From assembly GCF_009617995.1 (NCBI RefSeq), contig NZ_CP044129.1, forward strand, positions 1,178,001 through 1,242,000: DNA of 64,000 nucleotides. The letters are read 5' to 3'. Of the stretch, positions 7,912 through 16,509 are shown one piece after another. The notes below the pieces were generated by a model. It was given only the letters and a program-made list of their open reading frames with translations. It had not been told where the DNA came from and did no database searches. A program made the translations under genes and the position numbers. Position 1 is the first letter of the stretch. Every line of letters begins with the position of its first letter. The DNA is from Halomicrobium sp. LC1Hm. Lineage in GTDB: Archaea; Halobacteriota; Halobacteria; Halobacteriales; Haloarculaceae.

Positions 7912-8913
7912 ATGGGCGTTCCCTGCGTGCGTGTCGACCGCGAAGCCGGCGAGGAGAGCCGACAGCGCCTCGCGGACGCCGATCTGGTCGCAGAGGGCTA
8001 CGACATCGTGGTCGACGAGGCGACGATCTACATTCCGGTCACGGACCCCACGGCGGTCCCGAACGAGTTCGACGTGGTCGAGTACGACGCGCCGGTCCGC
8101 GAGTCCCAGACGATGCCGGCCGACTGGCTCGACTTCGAGCCCAGTTACGAGCGGATCGGCGAGGTGATCGTCGTCGACGAGGACGACCCGGAGCGTGCGC
8201 GAGTGATCGCCGACGCGATCGTCGCGTCCGACCTCCCGGTCCGGACCGTCCTCAACCGCGCCTCGAAGGTCAAAGGAGAGACTCGCGTCCGTGACTGGGA
8301 CGTACTGGCCCAGCCCGACGACGAGCCGGACCGGCCGGCCACCGAGGTGGTCCACCGCGAGTACGGCTGTGAGTTCCTGGTGGACCTCGACGCGGTGTAC
8401 TTCTCCCCTCGTCTGGCGACCGAGCGCCACCGCGTCGTCGAGCAGGTGGGCGCGGACGAGCGCACGTTCGACATGTTCGCTGGTGTCGGCCCCTTCGTGG
8501 TTCCTTTCGCACAGCGCGGTGCGACGGCCGTCGGCGTCGACGTCAACCCGACCGCGATCGAGTACCTCCGCGAGAACGCCCGACGCAACGGCGTTGCCGA
8601 CCGCGTGACCGCTATCGAAGGCGACGTACGCGCGGTGGCTCCCGACTACGAGGACTGGGCCGATCGACTCGTCATGAACCTCCCACACAGCGCCGACGAG
8701 TTCCTCGACGCCGCCGAGACGATCGCCGGCAGCGACTGCGTGCTCCACTACTACGACATCCAGCACGAAGACGATCCCTACGGGCCGGGCGAGCGGGCGA
8801 TCCGGGCGGCCTTCGAACCCGACTACGACGTACGCGTCGAGACCCGCCACACGGTCCGCTCGTATGCCCCCCACGAGCACAACATCGTACTGGACGTTCG
8901 TCTCTCCCGGTAA
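7912..8913 (+). CDS. trm5: tRNA (guanine37-N1)-methyltransferase Trm5
   Basis: A 333-residue protein that makes m1G37 in tRNAs. The C-terminal Rossmann methyltransferase holds the SAM motif FDMFAGVGPF, then GVDVNP and the family-specific NLPHSADEFL. The N-terminal part (residues 1-~160) matches the D1/D2 region, including VLNRASKVKGETRVR. The ATG at 7912 is chosen over a much longer open frame that crosses dph5. It is divergent from dph5 (75 bp apart) and followed by a tRNA gene. Confidence 0.93.
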   Translation: MGVPCVRVDREAGEESRQRLADADLVAEGYDIVVDEATIYIPVTDPTAVPNEFDVVEYDAPVRESQTMPADWLDFEPSYERIGEVIVVDEDDPERARVIADAIVASDLPVRTVLNRASKVKGETRVRDWDVLAQPDDEPDRPATEVVHREYGCEFLVDLDAVYFSPRLATERHRVVEQVGADERTFDMFAGVGPFVVPFAQRGATAVGVDVNPTAIEYLRENARRNGVADRVTAIEGDVRAVAPDYEDWADRLVMNLPHSADEFLDAAETIAGSDCVLHYYDIQHEDDPYGPGERAIRAAFEPDYDVRVETRHTVRSYAPHEHNIVLDVRLSR

Positions 8914-8988
8914 CCGTGTCTCGGTGTCCCATAATCGCCCGACTTCGGAACCCTTATGATCGTCTTGGGCATCGTACCGTATGCCCGC

Positions 8989-9062
8989 GCCGGTGTAGCT
9001 CAGACTGGCAGAGCGAATCCTTCGTAAGGATTAGGCCGAGGGTTCAAATCCCTCCACCGGCT
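8989..9062 (+). tRNA. tRNA-Thr (anticodon CGT)
   Basis: Acceptor GCCGGTG pairs with CACCGGC, the D stem is GCTC/GAGC, and the anticodon stem AATCC/GGATT carries the loop TTCGTAA, giving anticodon CGT. The T arm is GAGGG-TTCAAAT-CCCTC, discriminator T, and CCA is not encoded. A TATA-like CCTTATGA lies ~33 bp upstream. The 3' end serves as the attachment site of the element that follows. Confidence 0.93.
9037..9062 (+). repeat. attL-like site: 3' end of tRNA-Thr
   Basis: These 26 bp (T-arm and acceptor 3' strand) keep the tRNA intact after integration and match 11043-11069 apart from one inserted C. Confidence 0.8.
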
Positions 9063-9297
9063 CTTTCCTTCGGAATAGTCCAATGGAACAGACAGCGACC
9101 CGCTTACTTAGGTTTTCCTGCTATGAAGGAGGCAATTAGCCCCCGCTACACAGACGGTTTTGCCGGTTCGGTTCAAAGCTAATTATTGCTCTGAGGGCAC
9201 TGTGGTCCCGCGTTCCTGTTGTTAGCAGTAATGAACCAACTTCCTACTTACTGGCCAGCAGGGCAAAACTTACACTCCAATACTTGCATTTTGATAT

Positions 9298-9897
9298 ATG
9301 ACTGAACTTGATTTCGAGAACCTTGACGACGCCCTCGCAAGAGCCGAAAAGCGTCGAGAGAAGTTTCGAGGGTTCAGAACTCTATTTTTCGGTGTAATGG
9401 TCGGGGCTGTTGTTTCTGCCCCACTCCAACTGATGCTGAAGCCGTTAAAGTTCACAAATGGAGCAGTCACCTACGGAAGTGCGGAAATAATGACGAATCT
9501 TCACCCCGGTCAATACTTTATTATCGCAATGATGTTTGGATTCCTTGTGGTAATTGCTCTCCTTGGCGCTTATCGACTTTACATTCGTTACGACCTTGAC
9601 CCATCAGCCAATGTGAGATTGCCTGATGATTCTGATGAAGTGTTTGGAGAAATCAAGGAACATCTCAAAGATGAGGCAGATGAGATTGGAGTTGAAGTTA
9701 ACGAATCGGAGAGAGCTGTAATCTTCTATGATTCTGCCAAAACTTCTGGCGGGTTGTTTGGCGACGGTGGGAACCAAATCTTGAGGGTTTACCATCGAGA
9801 CGATTTGGGAATCCTCAATGTGGAGTTCAATCAACGAGACGCGCGTTATAAACCACTCGTGAGGAGATTGCAGAATGAATTTGGGTTAGAGTCCTGA
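9298..9897 (+). CDS. Two-helix membrane protein carried by the integrative element
   Basis: A 199-residue protein of unknown function. A charged N-terminal helix (residues ~1-25, ALARAEKRREK) precedes two membrane spans at ~27-47 and ~74-97. A soluble C-terminal domain of ~100 residues follows, with alternating strands and helices. The gene is visibly AT-richer than its surroundings and uses codons ending in A or T, as expected for transferred DNA. It ends one base before the convergent integrase stop. No homologous family is recognised. Confidence 0.7.
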   Translation: MTELDFENLDDALARAEKRREKFRGFRTLFFGVMVGAVVSAPLQLMLKPLKFTNGAVTYGSAEIMTNLHPGQYFIIAMMFGFLVVIALLGAYRLYIRYDLDPSANVRLPDDSDEVFGEIKEHLKDEADEIGVEVNESERAVIFYDSAKTSGGLFGDGGNQILRVYHRDDLGILNVEFNQRDARYKPLVRRLQNEFGLES

Positions 9898-9898
9898 C

Positions 9899-10903
9899 CT
9901 AAATATCTCTGATATATTCTCGTCTCCGTTCTGCTTTCTCATCGTGTGTCCCCTTGTCGTAGTGCTTGTCCAGCACCCGGCCAGTCATATTCACCCGCTC
10001 CCCTGTCACGTCCTTCGGCTGACCGGCGTTTCGAGCCGCAGTGACGTACCCGCGACGAAGCGCGTGCGGGCTAACTGACCCCGGACACTGGGACGCGCCG
10101 TTCCACGTCGCCGCCTCGCACGTCTCGGGGTCTTCATCGAAGGGGCAGGCGTTCTCGTAGTGACACGGGCGTGTCGCCGTGTAGACCATCCGCTGAATCG
10201 TCGTCCGCGCTCGGCGTCCGTGGTCGGTCGCAATCAATGGCTCTCGACCGTACTCGTCAGTCACTGCGGGGCGGGCGTTCTCGATGTAATCCGCAATCAC
10301 TCTCCCATCGTCCTTCTCGATGAGTACGTCGCGTTCGCCCTTGCCCTTCTTCTTGAGCGGTGTCTCCGTCTCGGGCCGATGACGAATCTCCAGCGCAGGA
10401 CGAACTTCATCGAAGTCGCCAACATCGAGCGCACGTAAGCCGCTGAGTCGCATCCCAGTCTTCCAGAGTATGAGGAAGATGACGTGCCGGTCGCTGGCGT
10501 ACTCGAACTTCCCGAGGTGTTCGAGTATTTTCTTCGCCTCCTCGCGGGTCAGCAGGTCGTCGCAGATTTCGTCCGACTCGTCGGTATTCGGGATTCGGAC
10601 CAGCTCTGAGAGTCCCTTGGGGACGGCTTGAATCGTCTCGCAGAACTCGATGAAGCCGCGCACCGTCACCATGTCGTTCCGGGCGGTGATAGTGGCGACA
10701 TCGCTGAGGCGGTACTCTCTGAACTGCTGGAGGTGGTCGGAGTCGAGGTCGCGGAGGTCCCCGATGTTCCTCTCGTCTAACCACTCGCAGAACTGCGTGA
10801 GCGTCGTGTCGTAGTTGTAGAGCGTCTTCCGCGTGACGCTGTGCTTCTTGTCCTTCAGGTAGCGATTCTTCGCGTCCTCGGGTGGCGTTTGTTTCAGTGG
10901 CAT
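9899..10903 (-). CDS. Tyrosine recombinase (integrase) of the tRNA-Thr element
   Basis: A 334-residue XerC/D-type integrase. The SAM-like N-terminal core-binding domain covers residues ~10-95. The catalytic domain carries Arg in TGMRLSGLRALD, the HALRR box (His-x-x-Arg) and the nucleophilic Tyr in DKHYDKG. Between the first Arg and HALRR lies a Cys-rich insert (CHYENACPFDEDPETC and later QCPG), a probable zinc site seen in some haloarchaeal integrases. It lies at the end of the element farthest from the tRNA and reads inward, away from the right repeat. Confidence 0.9.
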   Translation of the reverse strand: MPLKQTPPEDAKNRYLKDKKHSVTRKTLYNYDTTLTQFCEWLDERNIGDLRDLDSDHLQQFREYRLSDVATITARNDMVTVRGFIEFCETIQAVPKGLSELVRIPNTDESDEICDDLLTREEAKKILEHLGKFEYASDRHVIFLILWKTGMRLSGLRALDVGDFDEVRPALEIRHRPETETPLKKKGKGERDVLIEKDDGRVIADYIENARPAVTDEYGREPLIATDHGRRARTTIQRMVYTATRPCHYENACPFDEDPETCEAATWNGASQCPGSVSPHALRRGYVTAARNAGQPKDVTGERVNMTGRVLDKHYDKGTHDEKAERRREYIRDI

Positions 10904-11042
10904 TGTCGGGCCTGCGGACGACCCCGAGGAGCAAGCCGACGTACCCTTCTATGGCTAAGGGTCGCAATTAGTGGCGGGATTAGGGTCCTGCGTTGCGGCA
11001 CGCGACGGCGGGCGATGCGGTGCGTAATCGCCCGACGGAGCG

Positions 11043-11069
11043 CGAGGGTTCCAAATCCCTCCACCGGCT
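11043..11069 (+). repeat. attR-like copy of the tRNA-Thr 3' end
   Basis: The copy contains the GAGGGTTC..CCACCGGCT segment with one extra C. The last 18 bp are identical to 9045-9062. It lacks the anticodon and D arms, so it is not a gene. The rest of 10904-11279 shows only the integrase upstream region and the space before the flavoprotein gene. Confidence 0.8.
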
Positions 11070-11279
11070 TTCTGCGAGGAACGACGGTGACGAGCGGTCG
11101 CCATCGCGGCGGTCTCATTCTGGAGCGAGCTGATCCGTCGCGGTGCAGGTCTCCAGTTCGTCCCTTCGCTTCGGATCGGTAGAGACTCCCCGTCGTGGCA
11201 CGCTCTCTGTCACGCTCGACCTCGCCACTGGCACTCGACCGCAACCTACTACCCGATTTGTGCCCCAGTGTAAGTCGAG

Positions 11280-12485
11280 ATGGAGTCGTACGATATCGTC
11301 GTCGCAGGCGGTGGGCCGGCGGGGTTGCAGTTCGCCCGGTCGGTCGTCGGGCGGTCGGACCACTCGGTCGCAGTGCTCGAAGCAAACGACGAGCTGGCGG
11401 ACAACGACAAGTCGACCGGTGGGACCTTTCACCAGGTCGTCGAGGGCTTTGGCGTGCCCGACGACGTCGTGATGTCCGAGTCGGCCACGGTCCAGTTCGA
11501 AGGGCCAAGTGCCCGGGCGACCCTCGACATCCCCAATTACGTGCTCGATTTCCCGGCGTTCCTCGAATTTCTCGGCGCGGACGCGGCCGCCGACGGGGCC
11601 GACATCCACACGGGGGTTCGCGTTCGGGAACCGATCGTCGAGGGTGGCACCGTCGTCGGCGTCCGCGGGACCCGCGACGGTGAGTCGGTGACATATCGGG
11701 CGGATCTGGTCGTCGACGCGACGGGACCGGCGGGGACACTGACGACCCGACTGGACATGTGGGACCGCGAGGCGGCCCAGCGCGGGATCGGCAAGGAGTA
11801 CGAGGTGACCGGCCGGTACGACCTGTCGTCGATGCTGTTCCGGTTCGACCACGAGTACGCGCCGGGCGGGTACGCGTGGGTGTTTCCGGGCGGTGACGAC
11901 GTGTTCAAAGTCGGCGTCTGCTGGATCGACGACTTCTACGCGCGTCACAGTCCGCCAGACGACGGGGCGATCGACGACTACGTCGAGCGGTGGGCTCGCA
12001 ACGACCCCCGGTGGGAGGTCGACGACGTACGAGCCGTCCACGCCGGGCAGGCGATCTCCGACAACTCGATCAACCGCCGTGCGACGGACGGGCTGGTCGC
12101 CGTGGGCGACAGCGTCTCCAGCATCAACCCCCTCTTTGGCGAGGGAATCCGGTCCGGGATGGAGTCGGCCGAGATGGCGGCCGAGGTCGCGACGCGAGCC
12201 CTCACCGCCGGTGACGTGTCCCGGTCGTTCCTGTCGGCCTACGAGCGCCGCTGGAACCGCGAGAAGGGGTCGAACTGGAAGCGCCAGCGCATCGCCGGGG
12301 AGTTGCTCTACGACTTCGACGCGGCCCAGCAGAACAGGTTCGTCGCCAACAGCGGCCGTCTCTCGGACGCACAGCTCGATCGCCTCCAGCGGTACGAGCT
12401 GACGCTGCCGGATCTGCTCTCGTTGTACCCGTTCCGGCTCGACGACGTTCGGAAAGCGCCGACGCTGCTGCGACACCTGTGGTGA
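11280..12485 (+). CDS. Geranylgeranyl reductase-family FAD-dependent oxidoreductase
   Basis: A 401-residue flavoprotein. The N-terminal dinucleotide-binding motif is VAGGGPAGLQFA (residues 8-19). A DATGPAG segment lies at ~140, and the C-terminal FAD motif GDSVSSINPLFGEGI is at ~280. This is the pattern of digeranylgeranylglycerophospholipid reductase and related enzymes, which saturate isoprenoid chains. Haloarchaea carry several paralogs, so the exact substrate is uncertain. The gene lies just outside the right end of the integrative element and appears intact. Confidence 0.85.
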   Translation: MESYDIVVAGGGPAGLQFARSVVGRSDHSVAVLEANDELADNDKSTGGTFHQVVEGFGVPDDVVMSESATVQFEGPSARATLDIPNYVLDFPAFLEFLGADAAADGADIHTGVRVREPIVEGGTVVGVRGTRDGESVTYRADLVVDATGPAGTLTTRLDMWDREAAQRGIGKEYEVTGRYDLSSMLFRFDHEYAPGGYAWVFPGGDDVFKVGVCWIDDFYARHSPPDDGAIDDYVERWARNDPRWEVDDVRAVHAGQAISDNSINRRATDGLVAVGDSVSSINPLFGEGIRSGMESAEMAAEVATRALTAGDVSRSFLSAYERRWNREKGSNWKRQRIAGELLYDFDAAQQNRFVANSGRLSDAQLDRLQRYELTLPDLLSLYPFRLDDVRKAPTLLRHLW

Positions 12486-12504
12486 GTGTCGCGGTCGATA
12501 GCCG

Positions 12505-13143
12505 TCAGGTTCTGCGTGCGAGGAGTCCCACCACGAGAGCGACGGCCACGAGCGTCCCGACGACACCGACGCCGGGGCCGGAGCCGGAGTCGGGGACCGG
12601 GCTCTGTGCGCGGATCGGCGATTCGATCGCCTCGTCGCTGTCGTAGCGCCACGTCGCCGTCGCACCCTCGACGGTGTCGGCGTTACTGTCGGTGACGTTC
12701 GTCGGCATCGTGACCGTGTAGGTCAGCGCGTAGCCACTCTGAGAACCCAGCTGGCCGCTGTTCTGGACGAACGAGCGATCGACGAAGGTGACGTTGCCCT
12801 CCTCGACGGTCGTCTCGACGCCGCTGCTCGGTCCGGGATTCCACGACGACAGCCGCAGATCGACCGTCACGTTGCCGTCGTCGGTGAGGCTCTGGTTGTA
12901 CGACACCGACTCCGCGCGGCTCTCGTTGACCCCACGGAGCAGGTACCGCTCGACCGAGCCGTACCCCTCGTTTTCGGCCGTCGACTGGAGACGATCGTAG
13001 GTCGAGGGGGGCATCTCGATCGTCGTCTCGTAGGACTCGACCGTGCCGTCGCCGCCGACGGTCGCGTCGACGGCCACGTCTGCACAGCCACTCAACACCA
13101 GGAGGACACCGACTGCGAGTGTCGCGAGCGATTTTCGATCCAT
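12505..13143 (-). CDS. Lipoprotein with C-terminal membrane anchor
   Basis: A 212-residue protein starting at MDRKSL, although the frame is open to 13182. The lipobox LSGC places the lipidated Cys at residue 20. The extracellular part is beta-rich with several N-x-S/T sequons. It ends in a Pro/Ser-rich linker, a hydrophobic helix (about residues 190-208) and ARRT, so it would be tethered at both ends. This resembles haloarchaeal surface proteins of unknown function. It is convergent with the flavoprotein gene. Confidence 0.75.
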   Translation of the reverse strand: MDRKSLATLAVGVLLVLSGCADVAVDATVGGDGTVESYETTIEMPPSTYDRLQSTAENEGYGSVERYLLRGVNESRAESVSYNQSLTDDGNVTVDLRLSSWNPGPSSGVETTVEEGNVTFVDRSFVQNSGQLGSQSGYALTYTVTMPTNVTDSNADTVEGATATWRYDSDEAIESPIRAQSPVPDSGSGPGVGVVGTLVAVALVVGLLARRT

Positions 13144-13250
13144 GCTGTCGCCTCTGGACCACTCGGTAAATGCTTTCTCCAATACCGTGTCCGTTTGTCC
13201 CCGTTCTCTCTGGAGTCGTCGTCAGCTGGACGGCCGGGTAGTCGACAGTC

Positions 13251-13493
13251 TCAGTGAGTCAGCACGAGGAGTCGCTCGTCGGTCCGGACGAGACAGATCG
13301 GGCTGTCGGGGTTGCCGAAGGTGTTCTCGCGACGCCGGGAGACGAACAGCTTCTCGAAGGCCTTTCCACAGGCTGGACAGGCAAATTCCGCGCGGTTTTC
13401 GAGGGCCATCGTCTCTCGGTCCTCCTTGAGTAGCTTGAGGCCGTGACGATAGTCGTGGACGTCGAAGCCGTCGCTCACGTCGAGTTCGTCCAT
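13251..13493 (-). CDS. Small zinc-finger protein (haloarchaeal family often labelled flagella cluster protein)
   Basis: An 80-residue acidic protein with a single CPAC motif (residues ~39-42) and a second Cys at ~67, possibly a metal site. FDVHDYRHGLKLLKEDRE and LVRTDERLLVLTH match my memory of a conserved haloarchaeal family that databases label flagella cluster protein. No archaellum gene is nearby, so that name is not supported by context. Confidence 0.6.
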   Translation of the reverse strand: MDELDVSDGFDVHDYRHGLKLLKEDRETMALENRAEFACPACGKAFEKLFVSRRRENTFGNPDSPICLVRTDERLLVLTH

Positions 13494-13534
13494 ACGGGTA
13501 GCTGGTGAGAATCTTGCTTGAAACTACCGGCGGC

Positions 13535-14407
13535 TCAGATCGACAGCTCTGCGCCCACGTACAGCACGACGACGAGGAAGATCCAGACCACGTCGACGAA
13601 GTGCCAGTACATCGAGGCCGTCGAGACCGAGGTGTGTCGCTCTGCGGAGTACTGGCCGTAGATCGCCCGAACGAAGACGATACCCAGCAGGACGGCACCC
13701 ATCGTGACGTGGAGTCCGTGGAGCCCGGTCAGCCCGTAGAACGCGGAGGCGTAGGCACCTTCGGCGATGGTGAAACCTTCGCCGACGATGAACGCGTAGT
13801 ACTCGTAGGCCTGTCCGCCGATGAAGATCACGCCCAGCAGCAGCGTCAGCCCGAGCCATCGGACGAAGCTCTGTCGGTCACCGTCGAGGAGCTTGACGTG
13901 TGCGTAGTGCAGCGTCAGGGAACTGATCACGAGGATGATCGTGTTGGCGATGACGAGGTTGCCGAACACGTTTCCGCCGTGAGGGAGCAGTTCGGTCGAC
14001 CACACGTTCGCGCCCCGGACGAAGAAGTAGTAGACGAAGCCGGCACCGAAGGTGGCGACCTCGCTGCCGAGGAACAGCAACATCGCGAACCGGAGGGTTC
14101 CACCGGAGTGGTGATCCGTCCCGCGTTCCCAGAAGTTGACGACGAACGCGTGGTAGAGCCAGCCATAGAGGCCGGCCAGGAAGATCCCGACGGTGGCGAC
14201 GGTCGTCCCGGCGGCGATCAGCTCGGAGACGACGGGATTCTCTGCCTGTGAGAGGACGAACAGGCCGGCAGCGACGTAGATGCCGGCAGCGCCGATGGCA
14301 GTGATGAAGGGCCACCAGCTGGCCTCCCCGAACCCTCGGGGCCAGTCCTCGACGGCGGGGAGATGGTGGTCCCCGTGCTCCTCTGACGTGTCTTCGGCTA
14401 CGGTCAT
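13535..14407 (-). CDS. coxC: Cytochrome c/quinol oxidase subunit III
   Basis: A 290-residue protein with a hydrophilic N-terminus and seven membrane helices. Family segments include FWERGTDHHSGG, FLGSEVATFGAGFVYYFF (the conserved helix III Glu), GLHGLHVTMG and YWHFVDVVWIFLF-like W-HFVD. It supports proton-pumping subunit I of a heme-copper oxidase. The start at MTVAEDTSEEHGDHH is chosen over a longer open frame. Subunit I lies 9 kb away and subunit II is not in the window. Confidence 0.92.
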   Translation of the reverse strand: MTVAEDTSEEHGDHHLPAVEDWPRGFGEASWWPFITAIGAAGIYVAAGLFVLSQAENPVVSELIAAGTTVATVGIFLAGLYGWLYHAFVVNFWERGTDHHSGGTLRFAMLLFLGSEVATFGAGFVYYFFVRGANVWSTELLPHGGNVFGNLVIANTIILVISSLTLHYAHVKLLDGDRQSFVRWLGLTLLLGVIFIGGQAYEYYAFIVGEGFTIAEGAYASAFYGLTGLHGLHVTMGAVLLGIVFVRAIYGQYSAERHTSVSTASMYWHFVDVVWIFLVVVLYVGAELSI

Positions 14408-14526
14408 ACGCGCTTCTTGCGAGTGGACCATCAAAAGCGCTTCCAACTCCGTGCGCTTCGTCCGCGTGACTGGCCGGTCGGGCGCGAACCGATGCCTTCT
14501 CCCTCGCCGAGCCGAACAGTCGAGTA

Positions 14527-15891
14527 ATGCTTCGGCGTCGCGCAGTCGCAGTCGTCGCGCTGGCGGTGCTCGCGGTCGGTCGTGCCACCGCTCACGGGGG
14601 CAGTCTGGCCGAGGACATCCGGGAGCCGCTGACGATACCGACGTGGTTGTTCCTCTCGACGGGCGGGGCGGCGGTCGGCGCTTCGTTCTTGCTGGCCAGC
14701 TTCGTCACGGATCGGGAACTGATCGACGCGATCCACGACTGGCGTCGCGGCGCAGCCGTTCCGGGCCGGCGCGTCGCGGTCGGTCTGTTGCGGGCGGCGG
14801 GGATCGCTGGGGTCGCGCTCGTCGTCGTCGTCGGCTACTTCGGGCCGACGGACGCCCGCTCGAACGCCGCGATCTTGCTGGTCTGGGTCGGCTGGTGGGC
14901 TGGACTGTCGATGAGCGCGTACCTGCTGGGCAACAGCTGGAGCGTGCTCAATCCGTGGCGGACCGTCGCCGAGCTGTTACCTGCGCTGGACCTGCGGTAT
15001 CCCGATCGGCTCGGTGCGTGGCCCAGCGTCGTCGGGCTCCTGGCGCTCGTCTACCTGGAGGTCGTCAGTCCGCTGGCCGAGAACGCGTCGTTGCTCGCGA
15101 CCACAGTGGTGGCGTACTCTGCGGTGACACTCATCGGCGCGGTGGCGTTCGGACCGTCGACGTGGTTCGGGCAGGTCGACCCGCCGGCTCGCGTGTTCCG
15201 CTACTACGGCCGCGTCGCCCCGCTCTCGTCCGACGGCGACGGGCTGACGCTGCGCCTTCCGGGGATGGCGCTGTCCGAGCGGCGACTGGTCGACGGCCGC
15301 GACGAGGTCGCCTTCGTCCTCGCCCTGCTGTGGGTGACGACCTTCGACGGGTTCGTCTCGACGCCCGCCTGGCGGGGGCTCGCGGGGCCGTTCGTCGGGC
15401 TCGGGATCCCGCCGCTGGGCGTCTACCTACTCGCCCTCCTGCTGGGCTTCGGGCTGTTCTGGAGCCTCTACGTGCTCGCGGCCAGGCTCTCCCGGTCGAC
15501 GGCCGAGACCTTCCTGACGCCCGCCGCGCTGGCCGCCCGGTTCGCGCCGCCGCTGCTGGCGATCGTCGCCGGCTACCACTTCGCTCACTACCTCGACTAC
15601 TTCCTCGGGCTCGCGCCGGCACTGGGCCAGACGCTGGCCGCGCCGCTGACGGCCCGGAGCACGGTGCTCGTGCTCTCGATGCCGGGGTGGTTCGGCGGCG
15701 TCGCGATGGCCAGCATCATCGTCGGCCACCTGCTGGCGATCTGGGTGGCCCACGCCGCGGCCTACGACCTGTTTCCCGGACGCCTCCAGGCGATTCGGTC
15801 GCAGTATCCGTTCATCGCCGTCATGGTCGTCTACACCATGACGAGCCTCTGGGTCATCTCCCAGCCAGATATCCCACTCCCCTACCTATGA
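14527..15891 (+). CDS. Polytopic membrane protein, unknown
   Basis: A 454-residue, very hydrophobic protein with a cleavable-looking N-terminus (ending ATAHG) and about 11-12 membrane helices. Several conserved-looking His and Trp residues (GYHFAHYLDYF, WVGWWAGLS) suggest cofactor or ion contact, but I recognise no family. It is divergent from coxC and overlaps the next gene by 4 bp (ATGA), so it is translated together with a zinc-finger membrane protein. Confidence 0.75.
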   Translation: MLRRRAVAVVALAVLAVGRATAHGGSLAEDIREPLTIPTWLFLSTGGAAVGASFLLASFVTDRELIDAIHDWRRGAAVPGRRVAVGLLRAAGIAGVALVVVVGYFGPTDARSNAAILLVWVGWWAGLSMSAYLLGNSWSVLNPWRTVAELLPALDLRYPDRLGAWPSVVGLLALVYLEVVSPLAENASLLATTVVAYSAVTLIGAVAFGPSTWFGQVDPPARVFRYYGRVAPLSSDGDGLTLRLPGMALSERRLVDGRDEVAFVLALLWVTTFDGFVSTPAWRGLAGPFVGLGIPPLGVYLLALLLGFGLFWSLYVLAARLSRSTAETFLTPAALAARFAPPLLAIVAGYHFAHYLDYFLGLAPALGQTLAAPLTARSTVLVLSMPGWFGGVAMASIIVGHLLAIWVAHAAAYDLFPGRLQAIRSQYPFIAVMVVYTMTSLWVISQPDIPLPYL

Positions 15892-16145
15892 ACGAGGACT
15901 ACCACGTTCCCACGTCGGCTCCGCTGTACGAGTGTGAGTACTGCGGTCGTCCCTTCGCCCGCGAGCGGTTCCGGGCGCTCCATCGCGGGCTCGAACACGC
16001 CAGCGAACTGGACGACGAGGAGGTCGAGCGGTTCCGCGACGCCTATCGCGAGGAAGAGGAGTCGATCGGCATGTTCCGACTGAAGGCACTGGCGGCGCTG
16101 GTGGTCGTGTACTTCGGCCTGCTGATGATCTACGCCGTCGTGTGA
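15888..16145 (+). CDS. C2H2 zinc-finger protein with C-terminal membrane helix
   Basis: An 85-residue protein with an ATGA overlap with the upstream membrane-protein gene. Residues ~16-37 form a classic C-x2-C-x12-H-x4-H finger (CEYCGRPF...LHRGLEH). An acidic helix and one membrane span (~65-84) follow. The finger would lie in the cytoplasm beside the upstream protein. Function is unknown; a partner or assembly role is inferred only from the coupling. Confidence 0.78.
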   Translation: MNEDYHVPTSAPLYECEYCGRPFARERFRALHRGLEHASELDDEEVERFRDAYREEEESIGMFRLKALAALVVVYFGLLMIYAVV

Positions 16146-16202
16146 GGGCACTCGAAACCGCGAAGCGAAGCTTTCATGCGCCCGAACGGAATACGGACGG
16201 GC

Positions 16203-16487
16203 ATGGATCTGCGCGTCATCGAGAAAGAAGAGACGATGCTCTCGATCGAGATTGCCGGCGAGGACCACACGTTCATGAACGTCCTGAAGGGGGCGCTACT
16301 GGAGACTGACGGCGTCACGGCGGCGACTTACGACATGAACCCCGAACAGTCCGGCGGCCAGACCGACCCCGTGCTGACCGTCAAGACCGACGTCGACGTG
16401 AACGCGCTCGACGCTCTCGAAGCCGGTGCGGACCGCGTCATGGAGAAAGCAGACGACTTCGAGGCGGCCTTCGACGCCGCGGCCTGA
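16203..16487 (+). CDS. rpoL: DNA-directed RNA polymerase subunit L (Rpo11)
   Basis: A 94-residue protein of the RpoL/Rpb11 family that pairs with subunit D in polymerase assembly. The [13 protein letters not shown] segment (residues ~22-34) and the [10 protein letters not shown] loop are characteristic. The ATG at 16203 ([10 protein letters not shown]) matches the family start; an upstream in-frame ATG at 16176 would add nine residues. Confidence 0.93.
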   Translation: MDLRVIEKEETMLSIEIAGEDHTFMNVLKGALLETDGVTAATYDMNPEQSGGQTDPVLTVKTDVDVNALDALEAGADRVMEKADDFEAAFDAAA

Positions 16488-16509
16488 CGTTCGGGACTCT
16501 CTTCTGTTG

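Larger units (their letters stand above)
9037..11069. mobile_element. ~2-kb minimal integrative element in tRNA-Thr
   Basis: The tRNA-Thr 3' end (9037-9062) is repeated at 11043-11069 with one extra C in the T loop. Between them lie only two genes: an AT-richer membrane-protein gene and a convergent tyrosine integrase. Spaces 9063-9297 and 10904-11042 hold no recognisable gene. The shift in base composition at 9063-9900 and the integrase at the far end support insertion into the tRNA. Replication and packaging genes are absent, so it is either a satellite-type or a decayed element. Confidence 0.82.

Noticed and set aside
11043..11069. A second tRNA-Thr
   Set aside because: Only the T arm and acceptor 3' strand are present, with an extra base. 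It is an attachment-site copy.
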